A stretch of DNA of 64,000 nt from Paraliobacillus sp044383835 (GTDB lineage Bacteria; Bacillota; Bacilli; Bacillales; Amphibacillaceae), in contig NZ_JBISEP010000005.1 in assembly GCF_044383835.1 (NCBI RefSeq), positions 62,001 through 126,000 on the forward strand, given 5' to 3'. The notes below the pieces were generated by a model that did no database searches, was not told the DNA's origin, and saw nothing but the letters and a program-made list of their open reading frames with translations. Positions 51,412-61,407 of this stretch are shown in pieces. The translations under genes and the position numbers were made by a program. The first letter of the stretch is position 1, and every line of letters begins with the position of its first letter.

Positions 51412-51426
51412 TGCATAATAATTCAT
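51412..51426 (+). promoter_or_regulatory. ARG-box-like site upstream of argG
   Basis: TGCATAATAATTCAT resembles the ArgR/AhrC half-site pair (TGAATAATTATTCA-like) with a single change in the left half. It lies about 60 bases before argG. Neighbouring AT-rich sequence (TTGAATTAATATAC at 51391) may be a second weaker half. Confidence 0.5.
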
Positions 51427-51482
51427 ACAAACAAATGGAAACGTTAATTAATAAATATATAAAATGTTAGGAGAGGTTATAT

Positions 51483-52742
51483 ATGACGAAGGAAAAAGTA
51501 GTATTAGCATACTCTGGTGGGTTAGATACATCCGTTGCAATTAAATGGCTTCAAGATCAGTACAATTATGATGTGATTGCAGTGGGGCTGGATGTAGGAG
51601 AAGGAAAAGATTTAGAATTTGTAAAAAAGAAAGCATTAGATGTTGGTGCGATTAAATCTTATTCCGTTGATGCGAAGGCATTGTTTTCAGAAGAATATGT
51701 ACTACCGGCCTTACAAGCGAATTTATTGTATGAACAAAAGTATCCGCTTATTTCTGCCTTATCTCGTCCGTTAATTGCTAAAGTTTTAGTTGATATTGCG
51801 GAAAAAGAAGGAGCAGTTGCAGTAGCGCATGGTTGTACAGGGAAGGGAAATGACCAGGTTCGGTTTGACGTAGCGTTTACTGCACTGAATCCATCATTAA
51901 AAATTGTTGCGCCAGTTCGTGAATGGAAGATGACAAGAGATGAAGAGATTGCTTATGCAGAAGAAAATGGTATTCCTGTTCCAGTTGGATTGGAAAGCCC
52001 TTATAGTGTTGATGAAAATCTATGGGGACGTAGTAATGAGTGTGGTATTTTAGAAGATCCTTGGGCAGAAGCGCCAAAAGATGCATTTGATTTAACTACA
52101 GATCCAATTGATGCGCCGGATACGCCAGAAACAATTCAAATCGCTTTTGAACAAGGGAAGCCAGTATCTATTGATGACAAGGCGTACCCGTTTGAAGAGT
52201 TGATTTTAAAGCTAAACAAAATTGCAGGAAAACATGGTGTTGGACGTATTGATCACGTTGAAAATAGATTAGTAGGTATTAAATCACGTGAAATTTATGA
52301 AGCACCAGCTGCTTTAACATTGATTGCAGCACATCAAGAGCTTGAAGCTTTGACATTACCTCGGGAAGTAGCGCAATTTAAGCCGACCATCGAACAAAAA
52401 TTAGCACAAACGATTTATGACGGTTTATGGTATTCCCCATTAACTAGTGCATTACAAGCTTTTATTAAAGAAACACAAACGTATGTATCAGGAACAGTAA
52501 AAGTAAAATTATATAAAGGCCATGCACAAGTGGTTGGGCGTAAGTCAAAACATTCTTTATATGATATGGATCTTGCCACTTATACGAAAGGTGATGCATT
52601 TGATCATGACGCAGCATTAGGCTTTATTAAACTGTGGGGATTGCCAACTCAAGTGCACGAAACAGTTACAGGTGCACAACAACAAAAGAAAACATCGATT
52701 ACAAAAACAACGATAGATGTAAAGGAAGCGATTAAGCAATGA
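51483..52742 (+). CDS. argG: Argininosuccinate synthase
   Basis: A 419-residue enzyme joining citrulline and aspartate with ATP. The PP-loop YSGGLDTSVAIKWL is at the N-terminus, and AHGCTGKGNDQVRF, SPYSVDENLWGRSNECG and the C-terminal KLYKGHAQVVGRKS are family hallmarks. The start follows TAGGAGAGG. argH overlaps its stop by four bases (ATGA), giving tight coupling. Confidence 0.97.
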   Translation: MTKEKVVLAYSGGLDTSVAIKWLQDQYNYDVIAVGLDVGEGKDLEFVKKKALDVGAIKSYSVDAKALFSEEYVLPALQANLLYEQKYPLISALSRPLIAKVLVDIAEKEGAVAVAHGCTGKGNDQVRFDVAFTALNPSLKIVAPVREWKMTRDEEIAYAEENGIPVPVGLESPYSVDENLWGRSNECGILEDPWAEAPKDAFDLTTDPIDAPDTPETIQIAFEQGKPVSIDDKAYPFEELILKLNKIAGKHGVGRIDHVENRLVGIKSREIYEAPAALTLIAAHQELEALTLPREVAQFKPTIEQKLAQTIYDGLWYSPLTSALQAFIKETQTYVSGTVKVKLYKGHAQVVGRKSKHSLYDMDLATYTKGDAFDHDAALGFIKLWGLPTQVHETVTGAQQQKKTSITKTTIDVKEAIKQ

Positions 52743-54169
52743 AACTATGGGGTGGACGATTTACCAAACCAACGAATCAATTAGTTGATGAATATACAGC
52801 ATCCATTCGATTTGATCAAAAGTTAGCCGCTTTTGATATACAAGGTAGTCTCGCCCACGTATCTATGCTTGCCAAATGCGAGATTATTTCACAAGCAGAT
52901 GCTGATACGATTGCTAAAGGATTAAAGGTAGTCGCAGAAAAAATTGCAAAAGAAGAAGTAGAATTAACCGAAGCGAATGAAGATATTCATATGAATATTG
53001 AGAAACTGCTAATTGATGAAGTTGGAGCTGTTGGCGGAAAATTGCATACGGGTCGAAGTCGAAATGATCAGGTGACTCTAGATATGAGATTGTATTTGCG
53101 TAATGCATTAATAATGAACGCCGAGTTATTAGGCGATTTGCAGCAAGCATTATATACACAAGCAGAGCAGAATCTAGATACCGTATTGCCAGGCTATACG
53201 CATTTGCAACGTGCACAGCCTGTGTTATTTGCACATCATATGATGGCTTATGTATTTATGTTCCAACGCGACATTGAACGTATTATTGACAGCTGGAAAC
53301 GTGTCAATCGTTCTCCGTTAGGTGCAGGTGCATTAGCCGGTACTTCTTTTGCAATTGATCGTCATGATGTAGCCAAAATCTTAGCTTTTGATGGTGTCAC
53401 TGAAAATAGCTTGGACTCAGTAAGCGACCGTGATTTTGTTGTTGAATTTTTAGCTGATGCTTCATTGATTGCTACTCACTTGTCACGTTTATCTGAAGAA
53501 CTAGTGCAATGGTCTAGTGTTGAGTTTGATTTCATCGAATTAGACGATGCTTTTTGTACAGGAAGTAGCATGATGCCTCAAAAGAAAAATCCAGATGTGC
53601 CAGAATTAGTTCGTGGAAAGACGGGGCGTGTCGTTGGTCACTTGATGGGCATGTTAACGACATTAAAAGGATTGCCTCTTGCTTATAACAAAGATATGCA
53701 AGAGGATAAGGAAGGAATGTTTGATACGGTTGAGACATTGAAGGGTGCACTAGCATTGTTTGCACCGATGATTGAAACAATGCATGTAAAAAAAGAAAAG
53801 ATGTACGAAGCTGTTGCAAAGGATTATTCCAATGCAACTGACTTAGCGGATTATTTGGTAGGAAAAAATATACCTTTTCGAGAAGCACATGCGATTGTTG
53901 GGCAAACCGTGCTTTATAGTATCGAGCAACAAAAATATTTGCTTGATCTAACACTAGATGAATTTCAACAATTTTCGGAAGCGATTGAAACAGATATTTA
54001 TAATGTGTTAGCACCAAAATCAGTAGTAAATGCGCGAAATGTAGCAGGAGGAACTGCGAGAAATCGAGTGGAAGAACAGCTCAAACAAGCAGAGGAACTG
54101 TTTGAGAAAAATAATACTTGGTTAAAAGAGAAGTCAACCATCCTGCGAAAATTAACTCTCGATAAATAA
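52739..54169 (+). CDS. argH: Argininosuccinate lyase
   Basis: A 476-residue member of the fumarase/aspartase superfamily that splits argininosuccinate into arginine and fumarate. KLWGGRFTKP starts the protein, HTGRSRNDQV and TYTHLQRAQPV-like segments form the active site, and the superfamily signature GSSMMPQKKNPD with its catalytic Ser is intact. It ends argGH; a terminator follows. Confidence 0.97.
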   Translation: MKLWGGRFTKPTNQLVDEYTASIRFDQKLAAFDIQGSLAHVSMLAKCEIISQADADTIAKGLKVVAEKIAKEEVELTEANEDIHMNIEKLLIDEVGAVGGKLHTGRSRNDQVTLDMRLYLRNALIMNAELLGDLQQALYTQAEQNLDTVLPGYTHLQRAQPVLFAHHMMAYVFMFQRDIERIIDSWKRVNRSPLGAGALAGTSFAIDRHDVAKILAFDGVTENSLDSVSDRDFVVEFLADASLIATHLSRLSEELVQWSSVEFDFIELDDAFCTGSSMMPQKKNPDVPELVRGKTGRVVGHLMGMLTTLKGLPLAYNKDMQEDKEGMFDTVETLKGALALFAPMIETMHVKKEKMYEAVAKDYSNATDLADYLVGKNIPFREAHAIVGQTVLYSIEQQKYLLDLTLDEFQQFSEAIETDIYNVLAPKSVVNARNVAGGTARNRVEEQLKQAEELFEKNNTWLKEKSTILRKLTLDK

Positions 54170-54206
54170 CAGACGCTTCCATTCAAATGACTTAGATTAG
54201 AAATTA

Positions 54207-54235
54207 AAAACTAGCATCACGCTAGTTTTATTTTG
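54207..54235 (+). terminator. Terminator after argGH
   Basis: AAAACTAGC (54207-54215) pairs with GCTAGTTTT (54221-54229), followed by ATTTTG. It separates argGH from carAB-argF. Confidence 0.8.
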
Positions 54236-54297
54236 AGATAGGTGTATATTTATTAATTAAAAAGTATAATCATGAACAACTGACTGGAGGGAGAAAG

Positions 54298-55395
54298 ATG
54301 ACAAAACAAACAGGTTACCTTGTTTTAAACACAGGGGATGTATTGGAAGGAGAATTTCTAGGTGACCCAATCGAACAAGAAGGTGAAATGGTTTTTAATA
54401 CCGCGATGACCGGCTATCAAGAAATTTTAACAGATCCTTCTTATGCAGGACAAATTGTTACACTTACTTATCCATTGATCGGAAATTATGGTTGTAATGA
54501 TACGACAAAAGAAAGCTATTATCCGGCGTTGGCTGGTTTGATTATCGGAATAGCTTGTGATCAACCAGATCATTATCAATCCGCTTATTCTATAAAGGAC
54601 ATGATAACGAAATATGACATTCCTTCGTTACAAGGGGTAGATACACGTGCATTAACACGCATCATTCGTCAGCATGGAGAAGTATATGGAAAAATCACGA
54701 CTGATAAAGTAGATAAACCAACGATTTGTAAAGTCAATCCTAACCTCGTAAAGCAGGTCTCTGTTACGTCCATGCAACAATATAAAGCTTTAGACTCTCC
54801 TTCTTTTCATCAAAAAGCCCATGTTGTTGTGATTGATTTTGGATATAAACATTCCATTACCCACTCATTAGTCGAGTTAGGTTGTGAGGTGACAGTTGTT
54901 CCTTACGACACTTCTTTTGCTTCTATTAAACGAATAGATCCCGATGGAGTTATTCTTTCCAATGGACCAGGTGACCCATTCAATTTACAAGGCCAATTAT
55001 CAACACTAAAGCAAGTCGCACAAACCTATTCTACATTAGGGATTTGTTTAGGGCACCAGCTCATTGCACTAGCTTTTGGAGGCACAACGAAACGTCTACC
55101 ATACGGGCATCGAGGGAGTAATCATCCAGTAAAAGATTTAGTAACAGGAAAGGTTTATATTACGTCCCAAAACCACGGCTATGTTGTTGATGATGTATCA
55201 ATTAACAATATGGACTGGACTATTTCACATCGAAATGTAAATGATCAATCGGTTGAAGGGTTAAAACACAAGCATTTGGATATTACAACAGTCCAATTCC
55301 ATCCTGAGGCAAATCCAGGTCCAAAAGATACACAAGAGATTTTTGAGCATTTTGTTGAACGGTTAAGTAAAAAGGAAGTGAAGCAGCATGCCTAA
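54298..55395 (+). CDS. carA: Carbamoyl-phosphate synthase small subunit, arginine-type
   Basis: A 365-residue glutaminase subunit. The N-terminal domain starts GYLVLNTGDVLEGEFLG; the class I amidotransferase domain has LSNGPGDPFNLQ, the nucleophile elbow GICLGHQLIALAFGG and QFHPEANPGP with the catalytic His/Glu. It supplies ammonia to carB. The start follows GGAGGGAG. It overlaps carB by 8 bases. Grouping with argF marks it as the arginine-pathway enzyme rather than the pyrimidine one. Confidence 0.96.
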   Translation: MTKQTGYLVLNTGDVLEGEFLGDPIEQEGEMVFNTAMTGYQEILTDPSYAGQIVTLTYPLIGNYGCNDTTKESYYPALAGLIIGIACDQPDHYQSAYSIKDMITKYDIPSLQGVDTRALTRIIRQHGEVYGKITTDKVDKPTICKVNPNLVKQVSVTSMQQYKALDSPSFHQKAHVVVIDFGYKHSITHSLVELGCEVTVVPYDTSFASIKRIDPDGVILSNGPGDPFNLQGQLSTLKQVAQTYSTLGICLGHQLIALAFGGTTKRLPYGHRGSNHPVKDLVTGKVYITSQNHGYVVDDVSINNMDWTISHRNVNDQSVEGLKHKHLDITTVQFHPEANPGPKDTQEIFEHFVERLSKKEVKQHA

Positions 55396-58300
55396 GCTTG
55401 ATCAGATTAAGAAGGTATTAGTCATCGGTTCAGGTCCGATCGTTATTGGGCAAGCAGCTGAGTTTGATTATGCGGGTACACAGGCTTGCCTCGCTCTCAA
55501 AGAGGAGGGGGTGGAGGTCGTACTTGTCAATAATAACCCGGCAACGATAATGACAGATGAAAATATTGCAGATCACGTGTATTTAGAGCCTTTAACCTTG
55601 GATTCGTTACACCAAATTATTGCAAAAGAAAAACCAGATGGTCTACTGCCTACATTAGGCGGACAAACGGGCCTAAATTTAGCAATGGAATTAACAGAAG
55701 CAGGTGTATTGGAAAAATACAGTGTTACATTATTAGGTACACCATTAAAGACAATTCAAAAAGGGGAAGATCGTGAAATTTTTAAGTCAATGATGAAACA
55801 GATTGATGAACCGATAGCAGAGAGTGTGTCCACAAGCTCGATTGAGCATGCACTAATGTTTGCTGAGCAAGTCGGTTATCCAATCATTGTTCGCCCTGCT
55901 TACACATTAGGTGGTGCTGGTGGAGGTATTGCAGATAACACCTCTGATTTAAAGCGGATTGTTAAACAAGGGATTCATGCTAGTCCAATTAATCAAGTAT
56001 TGATCGAGCAAAGTGTAAAGGGATGGAAAGAGATAGAGTATGAAGTAATGCGTGACGCAAACGATACATGTGTAATTGTTTGTAATATGGAAAATGTTGA
56101 TCCAGTTGGTGTGCATACTGGTGATAGCATTGTTGTTGCACCATCCCAAACGCTAACAGATGATCAATATCAAATGCTACGCTCATCATCTATAAAAGTA
56201 ATTCGAGAGCTTGGTGTAATTGGTGGATGTAACATTCAATTTGCTCTAAATCCGTTAAGTAATGCGTATATTATTATCGAAGTAAATCCTCGAGTAAGTA
56301 GGTCAAGTGCGCTTGCATCTAAAGCAACGGGATATCCAATTGCTAGAATAGCTGCTAAAGTAGCGTTAGGTTATCACTTGGATGAAGTGCTTAATCCAAT
56401 TACAGGAGATACGTATGCTAGCTTTGAACCAGCAATTGATTATATTGCAGTGAAAATACCACGTTGGCCATTTGATAAATTTTTTCAAGCAAAGCGTTTG
56501 CTTGGAACACAGATGAAGGCAACTGGAGAAGTAATGGCGTTAGCGAGGAATTTTCCAACAGCACTCAATAAAGCAATTCGGTCACTTGAAATCGGTTTGT
56601 ATCAGTTAAGACTTCCAGCTTTAGAAGCTTGGAGTAATGATTCTATTAAGCAAGCATTAGTTAACCCAACAGATGAACGGTTATTTGTTGTTGCTGAAGC
56701 ATTTCGTCGTGGTTATACAATCGACCAATTGCATGAGATAACTGAAATAACGAAATTTTTCTTACATGAAATTGCTGCTATGATAAAAATAGAGAAAGAT
56801 TTAAAACAAAAGAAATGGGAAGAAATCTATCAAGGTGATTTGAAGACGGCCAAGCATTATGGTATTTCAAACAAAACATTAGCATCTATTTGGGGTGTCT
56901 CTGATCTAGAGGTTCAAGTTCGTTTAGAACAGGAGTCTGTTGTACCGGCATATAAAATGGTGGATACATGCGCAGCTGAATTTGGAGCTGATACACCATA
57001 TTTTTATAGCTCATGGAATGAACAAGATGAAGTAATACCCTTAACAGGAAAGCGCCGCATCGTTGTAATTGGCTCAGGTCCTATTCGGATTGGGCAAGGG
57101 GTAGAATTTGATTACTGTTCTGTACATGCAGCGATGTCTCTAAAGGAACAAGGGATTGGTGCGGTTGTTGTTAATAGCAACCCTGAAACAGTGAGTACAG
57201 ATTTTAATACAGCAGATCATCTCTATTTTGAACCATTAGCTGCAGAAGATGTCATACAAATTGTAAAAAAAGAACAAGCGGATGGTGTACTTGTTCAGTT
57301 TGGTGGTCAAACAGCTATTAAGCTAGCAGAGGATTTGGTAGAACAAGGGATAGAGATAACTGGTATGGATTTAAGTGTGATCGAGGCAACGGAGGATAGA
57401 GATCAATTCTATCAATTATTAAAAAAAATAAATATTCCTCATATTCCGGGAGATACGGTTATGTCGATGGCAGATGCACAGGATGTTGCCGAAACCATCG
57501 GCTATCCTATTTTACTTCGTCCGTCTTATGTGATTGGCGGTCAAGGAATGGTTATTCTTCAAAACGAAACCGAACTAATCACTTATTTAAAACAATTGGA
57601 ACAAAGCACAGCTTATACTCAAATGTTTCCTTTGTTAATCGATCGCTTTATTCAAGGAAGTGAAGTTGAGGTGGATGCGGTATGTGATGAAGAAGACATT
57701 GTTATACCTGGTGTTTTTGAACACGTTGAAAGAGCAGGAGTTCACTCGGGAGATAGCATTGCTATTTTTCCTTCACCAAGTCTTTCTGAAGTAGAAAAAC
57801 AAACCATCGAAGCTTATACGAGAAAAATTTCGGCTGCTTTAAAGATGAAAGGGATTATCAACATCCAATTTGTCATTAGTGAAGATCGACAAACGATTTT
57901 TTGTTTAGAAGTGAATCCAAGAGCCTCTCGAACTGTTCCAATTGCCAGTAAGGTGACAGGTGTGCCGATGATTGATTTGGCAACTAGAGTTCAAATGGGG
58001 GAAAAATTAAACCAGCAACAATGGAATCTTGGATTGCATCAGGATATCCCGTTTTATGCAGTAAAGATGCCAGTGTTTTCAACGAATAAATTACCAGGAG
58101 TAGACCCAATTCTAGCACCAGAAATGAAATCAACAGGAGAAGCGATTGGGATTGGGTCAACCGTAGATTCTGCGATGGCAAAAGCATTTGGATGGAAGAA
58201 AGAATTTTTTCACCCGATCAGATCAGATAAGGCTATTTATTTATCACTAAAAGAAGTAGATGAGAAAGTGGTAACTGCTTTGCGGACAATTACAGGAAAG

Positions 58301-58615
58301 ATTGTTGCTGATGATGATACAGCTAACCTTTTACGAAAAAAAAGAGTGAAAGTGGATCAAATAGAGTCTATCCAATCGGCTATTGTCATGAATAATGAAG
58401 AAAATTTTTGTCTCGTATGCAGTACGAGGATTGATGAAGCAAGTAAACAGTTGCGAGAAAGCACATTGCAAGCAGGAGCTATTTGTTTATCAGCTAACGA
58501 GACATTACAAGCATATATACAAGCAATGACACAAATACTAGAAGCACCGAAATCGATAAGTGATTTTCAAACAGAGAAAAAAAGTGTGAATATAAAAGAG
58601 GGGGCGTTACGTTGA
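55388..58615 (+). CDS. carB: Carbamoyl-phosphate synthase large subunit, arginine-type
   Basis: 1075 residues with the expected duplicated structure: two ATP-grasp halves (IGSGPIVIGQAAEFDYAG near the start and IGSGPIRIGQGVEFDYCS near 555) and a C-terminal allosteric-type region from about 935. Repeats of VEVNPRVSRSSALASKATG and LEVNPRASRTVPIASKVTG confirm both halves. It makes carbamoyl phosphate from bicarbonate, glutamine-derived ammonia and two ATP. It overlaps carA at the start and argF at the end, giving one transcript. Confidence 0.97.
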   Translation: MPKLDQIKKVLVIGSGPIVIGQAAEFDYAGTQACLALKEEGVEVVLVNNNPATIMTDENIADHVYLEPLTLDSLHQIIAKEKPDGLLPTLGGQTGLNLAMELTEAGVLEKYSVTLLGTPLKTIQKGEDREIFKSMMKQIDEPIAESVSTSSIEHALMFAEQVGYPIIVRPAYTLGGAGGGIADNTSDLKRIVKQGIHASPINQVLIEQSVKGWKEIEYEVMRDANDTCVIVCNMENVDPVGVHTGDSIVVAPSQTLTDDQYQMLRSSSIKVIRELGVIGGCNIQFALNPLSNAYIIIEVNPRVSRSSALASKATGYPIARIAAKVALGYHLDEVLNPITGDTYASFEPAIDYIAVKIPRWPFDKFFQAKRLLGTQMKATGEVMALARNFPTALNKAIRSLEIGLYQLRLPALEAWSNDSIKQALVNPTDERLFVVAEAFRRGYTIDQLHEITEITKFFLHEIAAMIKIEKDLKQKKWEEIYQGDLKTAKHYGISNKTLASIWGVSDLEVQVRLEQESVVPAYKMVDTCAAEFGADTPYFYSSWNEQDEVIPLTGKRRIVVIGSGPIRIGQGVEFDYCSVHAAMSLKEQGIGAVVVNSNPETVSTDFNTADHLYFEPLAAEDVIQIVKKEQADGVLVQFGGQTAIKLAEDLVEQGIEITGMDLSVIEATEDRDQFYQLLKKINIPHIPGDTVMSMADAQDVAETIGYPILLRPSYVIGGQGMVILQNETELITYLKQLEQSTAYTQMFPLLIDRFIQGSEVEVDAVCDEEDIVIPGVFEHVERAGVHSGDSIAIFPSPSLSEVEKQTIEAYTRKISAALKMKGIINIQFVISEDRQTIFCLEVNPRASRTVPIASKVTGVPMIDLATRVQMGEKLNQQQWNLGLHQDIPFYAVKMPVFSTNKLPGVDPILAPEMKSTGEAIGIGSTVDSAMAKAFGWKKEFFHPIRSDKAIYLSLKEVDEKVVTALRTITGKIVADDDTANLLRKKRVKVDQIESIQSAIVMNNEENFCLVCSTRIDEASKQLRESTLQAGAICLSANETLQAYIQAMTQILEAPKSISDFQTEKKSVNIKEGALR

Positions 58616-59565
58616 TGAAGCAAAGTGTAGCGTTACAGCTAAAGGGAAGAGATTTTTTAACCCTTGCTGATTATCAACCAGAGGAAATTGAATATCTATT
58701 AGACTTAGCAAAAGAAATAAAGCTAAATCAAAAGCAAGGGAAAGTCTATCAACCATTAAAGGGTAAAGTACTAGGTTTAATTTTTGAAAAGTCGTCTACC
58801 AGAACACGGGTATCATTTGAAGCTGGTGTTTACCAACTTGGCGGGACAGGATTATTTTTAAGTTCGAATGATATCCAGCTTGGTAGAGGAGAAACGATTG
58901 CAGATACCGCCAAAGTATTGTCAAGTTATTTAGATGGGATCATGATTCGCACCTTTGCACAAGCAGATGTAGAAGAATTAGCAAATAATGCTAGTGTACC
59001 AGTGATTAATGGGTTAACAGATACGTATCATCCTTGTCAGGTGCTAGCTGATTTGCAAACGATACAAGAAGTTAAAGGTACGTTATCCGGATTGAAAATT
59101 GCATATATCGGTGATGGAAACAATATGGCACATTCACTCATGCTAGGTGCAGCTAAAATGGGAGTGCACTTTAGTACGGCTGCACCAGAAGGTTACCTTC
59201 CAGATGAGACAATTGTTCAAAAGGCGAAAGAGGTTGCTGTTGGTTCAAGCATTACAATTACAACTGATCCAATTGAGGCAGTACAAGATGCGGATGTGAT
59301 CTATACGGATGTATGGGCGAGTATGGGACAAGAGAGTGAACAACAAGCACGAGAAAAATTATTTTCAGCTTATCAAGTCAACCAAGAACTCCTGATACAT
59401 GCAAAACCGGATTATACATTTATGCATTGCTTACCAGCGCATCGAGGTGAAGAGGTCACCGCTGCCGTTATAGACGGAGGGCATTCCGTTGTTTTTCAAG
59501 AAGCAGAAAACCGTATACATGCTCAAAAAGCATTGATGATAGCACTAATGGGGCAAGAGGTCTGA
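58615..59565 (+). CDS. argF: Ornithine carbamoyltransferase
   Basis: 316 residues from the ATG at 58615, which overlaps the carB stop by one base (TGATG); GAGGGGG precedes it. Carbamoyl-phosphate binding motif SSTRTRVSFE, HPCQVLADL and the ornithine-binding HCLPAHRGEE are all intact. It converts ornithine to citrulline. A 10-bp hairpin (59550-59559 with 59567-59576) spans its stop codon without a T-run. Confidence 0.97.
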   Translation: MKQSVALQLKGRDFLTLADYQPEEIEYLLDLAKEIKLNQKQGKVYQPLKGKVLGLIFEKSSTRTRVSFEAGVYQLGGTGLFLSSNDIQLGRGETIADTAKVLSSYLDGIMIRTFAQADVEELANNASVPVINGLTDTYHPCQVLADLQTIQEVKGTLSGLKIAYIGDGNNMAHSLMLGAAKMGVHFSTAAPEGYLPDETIVQKAKEVAVGSSITITTDPIEAVQDADVIYTDVWASMGQESEQQAREKLFSAYQVNQELLIHAKPDYTFMHCLPAHRGEEVTAAVIDGGHSVVFQEAENRIHAQKALMIALMGQEV

Positions 59566-59589
59566 TCTCTTGCCCCTAAAAATTAGGTC

Positions 59590-59653
59590 TTTACATTACT
59601 AGATAATCCTTTATAATAAAAAGTGAGTGATCACTCACTTTTTATTATAAAGG
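59590..59653. promoter_or_regulatory. Promoter and 46-bp perfect palindrome before the ABC/TetR operon
   Basis: TTTACA (59590-59595), 16 bases, TATAAT (59612-59617). The interval 59608-59653 is a perfect palindrome with 23-base arms centred between 59630 and 59631; its core TGAGTGATCACTCA is a typical TetR-family operator. It includes the -10, start point and the AAAGG of the ribosome site. In readthrough RNA from argF it would fold into a hairpin hiding that site, and its right arm followed by T-rich bases can terminate. Confidence 0.85.
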
Positions 59654-59663
59654 GGATGAGCAA

Positions 59664-60386
59664 ATGTGTTCAGTTATTCATTTAGAACAATTAAATCAAG
59701 CTTATGGAAAAGAAGTGGTGCTAAAGGACATACAACTACAGATTAATAAAGGTGAAATTTATGGATTACTGGGACCTTCTGGATCTGGAAAAACCACTTT
59801 AGTAAAGGCGATTATTGGTGGATTAACACCAATAAGCGGTTTAATCCAAGTAGATGCTGTGCAGATGCCTAATTTAAAGAAATTAAATGACATTGGTTAT
59901 ATGGCACAAGCTGATGCACTTTATGATGAACTAACTGCTAATGAAAATTTAGCATTCTTTGCCAAACTGTATCGAATGCAAGGTTCCTATCGAAAAAGAC
60001 GGATAACGGAAGTGTTGCAACAAGTTGGGTTATTATCAGATAAACATAAGCGAGTCGAGCATTTCTCAGGTGGAATGAAAAGACGTTTGTCACTTGCAAT
60101 TGCTTTACTACACGAACCGAAAATATTAATTTTAGATGAACCAACCGTTGGGATAGATCCTGTCCTTCGAAATCAAATTTGGAATAGCTTTGAGCAATTG
60201 AAAAAGGCAGGTGTTGCTGTAGTAATTACGACACACGTAATGGATGAAGCGGAAAGATGTGATCGTTTAGGGCTTTTGCGAAATGGGAGTATTTTAGCTA
60301 GCGGTACGCCAAATGCATTAAAGGAACAAGCCGGTGTAGCAACGATTGAGGAAGCATTTTTACACTTGGGAAGTGTTCAATCATGA
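59664..60386 (+). CDS. ABC transporter ATP-binding protein
   Basis: A 240-residue ATPase: Walker A GPSGSGKTTLVKAI, signature HFSGGMKRRLSLA, Walker B ILILDEPTVGIDP and H-loop VVITTHVMDEAERCD. It belongs to the ABC-2 drug exporter class (DrrA-like). The start follows AAAGGGGATG. The permease gene overlaps its stop by four bases. It is in one operon with a TetR regulator, under the 46-bp palindromic operator. Confidence 0.92.
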   Translation: MCSVIHLEQLNQAYGKEVVLKDIQLQINKGEIYGLLGPSGSGKTTLVKAIIGGLTPISGLIQVDAVQMPNLKKLNDIGYMAQADALYDELTANENLAFFAKLYRMQGSYRKRRITEVLQQVGLLSDKHKRVEHFSGGMKRRLSLAIALLHEPKILILDEPTVGIDPVLRNQIWNSFEQLKKAGVAVVITTHVMDEAERCDRLGLLRNGSILASGTPNALKEQAGVATIEEAFLHLGSVQS

Positions 60387-61393
60387 AAATAGCCGCGATT
60401 ATTACACGAATCATTCAACAATTTATTCGAGATAAACGAACATTAGCTTTATTGTTTTTAGCACCACTACTCATTTTAATCTTAACTTGGATGGTACTTG
60501 ATCAGGAAGTAGAGAATCATGCAATTGCAGTTGTAGATGTTCCCGATCTACTAGTAGAACAAATCGAAGGAAATCACATGGAAATACTGGAAACGACTAC
60601 ACCACATCAAGATTTAGAAGATGGGAATATCCAAGCTATATTGACGTTAGAAGATCAGCGATTACTACTCACCGTGGATAATAGTCAACCTAATACAGAG
60701 AAAGCGTTGTTAATGCAATTGCAACGCGCGCTTTCAGCAACGAACGACTCAAATGTTCAATTAGAAGTAAATAATTATTATCAAGCAGAAGTAGAAACAA
60801 CGTTTGACTATGTAGGCCCAGTATTAATCGGTTACTTTGCATTCTTTTTTGTTTTTTTAGTTGGAGGTATTTCTTTTTTACGAGAAAAATCCCAAGGTAC
60901 AATGGAACGGTTATTTGCAACACCTATAAGAAGCTGGGAAATCATCATCGGTTATTTAGCAGGTTTTGGCGTATTTGCAATGATTCAATCCATTGTAGTA
61001 ATTATCTTTAGTGTGTATATATTAGCTATCCCAATGCAAGGCTCTATACTGCTTGTTATGATTATTACGTTGCTGCTTGCATTAACAGCACTAACTTTAG
61101 GAATGCTTCTATCGACTTTTGCCAAAAATGAATTTCAAATGATGCAATTCATTCCGATTGTTATTGTTCCGCAAGCATTTTTTTCAGGGTTGTTTTCATT
61201 AGATAATGCACCTGCATGGGTAGAAGGAATTGGTCGAGTCATGCCAATTAAATATGGTGCCTCTGCACTAACAGATGTTATGATTAAAGAAAATGGCTTT
61301 GGTGAGGTTAGCTTAGATCTATTCATTTTGCTTGGATTTTCCAGCTTATTTTTTATCCTCAACCTAGTTACACTGATAGTATATCGTAAATAA
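60383..61393 (+). CDS. ABC-2 type drug exporter permease
   Basis: 336 residues. One N-terminal helix (about 20-38) is followed by a large extracellular domain (about 40-150), then five helices from about 150 to 335. GGISFLREKSQGTMERLFATPIRSWEII is the conserved ABC-2 (YhgE/DrrB-like) region. It is coupled to the preceding ATPase by an ATGA overlap. The TetR regulator begins 14 bases downstream. Confidence 0.9.
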   Translation: MKIAAIITRIIQQFIRDKRTLALLFLAPLLILILTWMVLDQEVENHAIAVVDVPDLLVEQIEGNHMEILETTTPHQDLEDGNIQAILTLEDQRLLLTVDNSQPNTEKALLMQLQRALSATNDSNVQLEVNNYYQAEVETTFDYVGPVLIGYFAFFFVFLVGGISFLREKSQGTMERLFATPIRSWEIIIGYLAGFGVFAMIQSIVVIIFSVYILAIPMQGSILLVMIITLLLALTALTLGMLLSTFAKNEFQMMQFIPIVIVPQAFFSGLFSLDNAPAWVEGIGRVMPIKYGASALTDVMIKENGFGEVSLDLFILLGFSSLFFILNLVTLIVYRK

Positions 61394-61407
61394 GGGTGAA
61401 AACAATA

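Noticed and set aside
51445..51458. cre-like TGGAAACGTTAATT before argG
   Set aside because: Three mismatches to fixed positions of the consensus, no better than chance in this AT-rich stretch.
53532..54017. 161-codon open frame on minus strand within argH
   Set aside because: Shadow of a strongly conserved gene; no ribosome site and no family resemblance.
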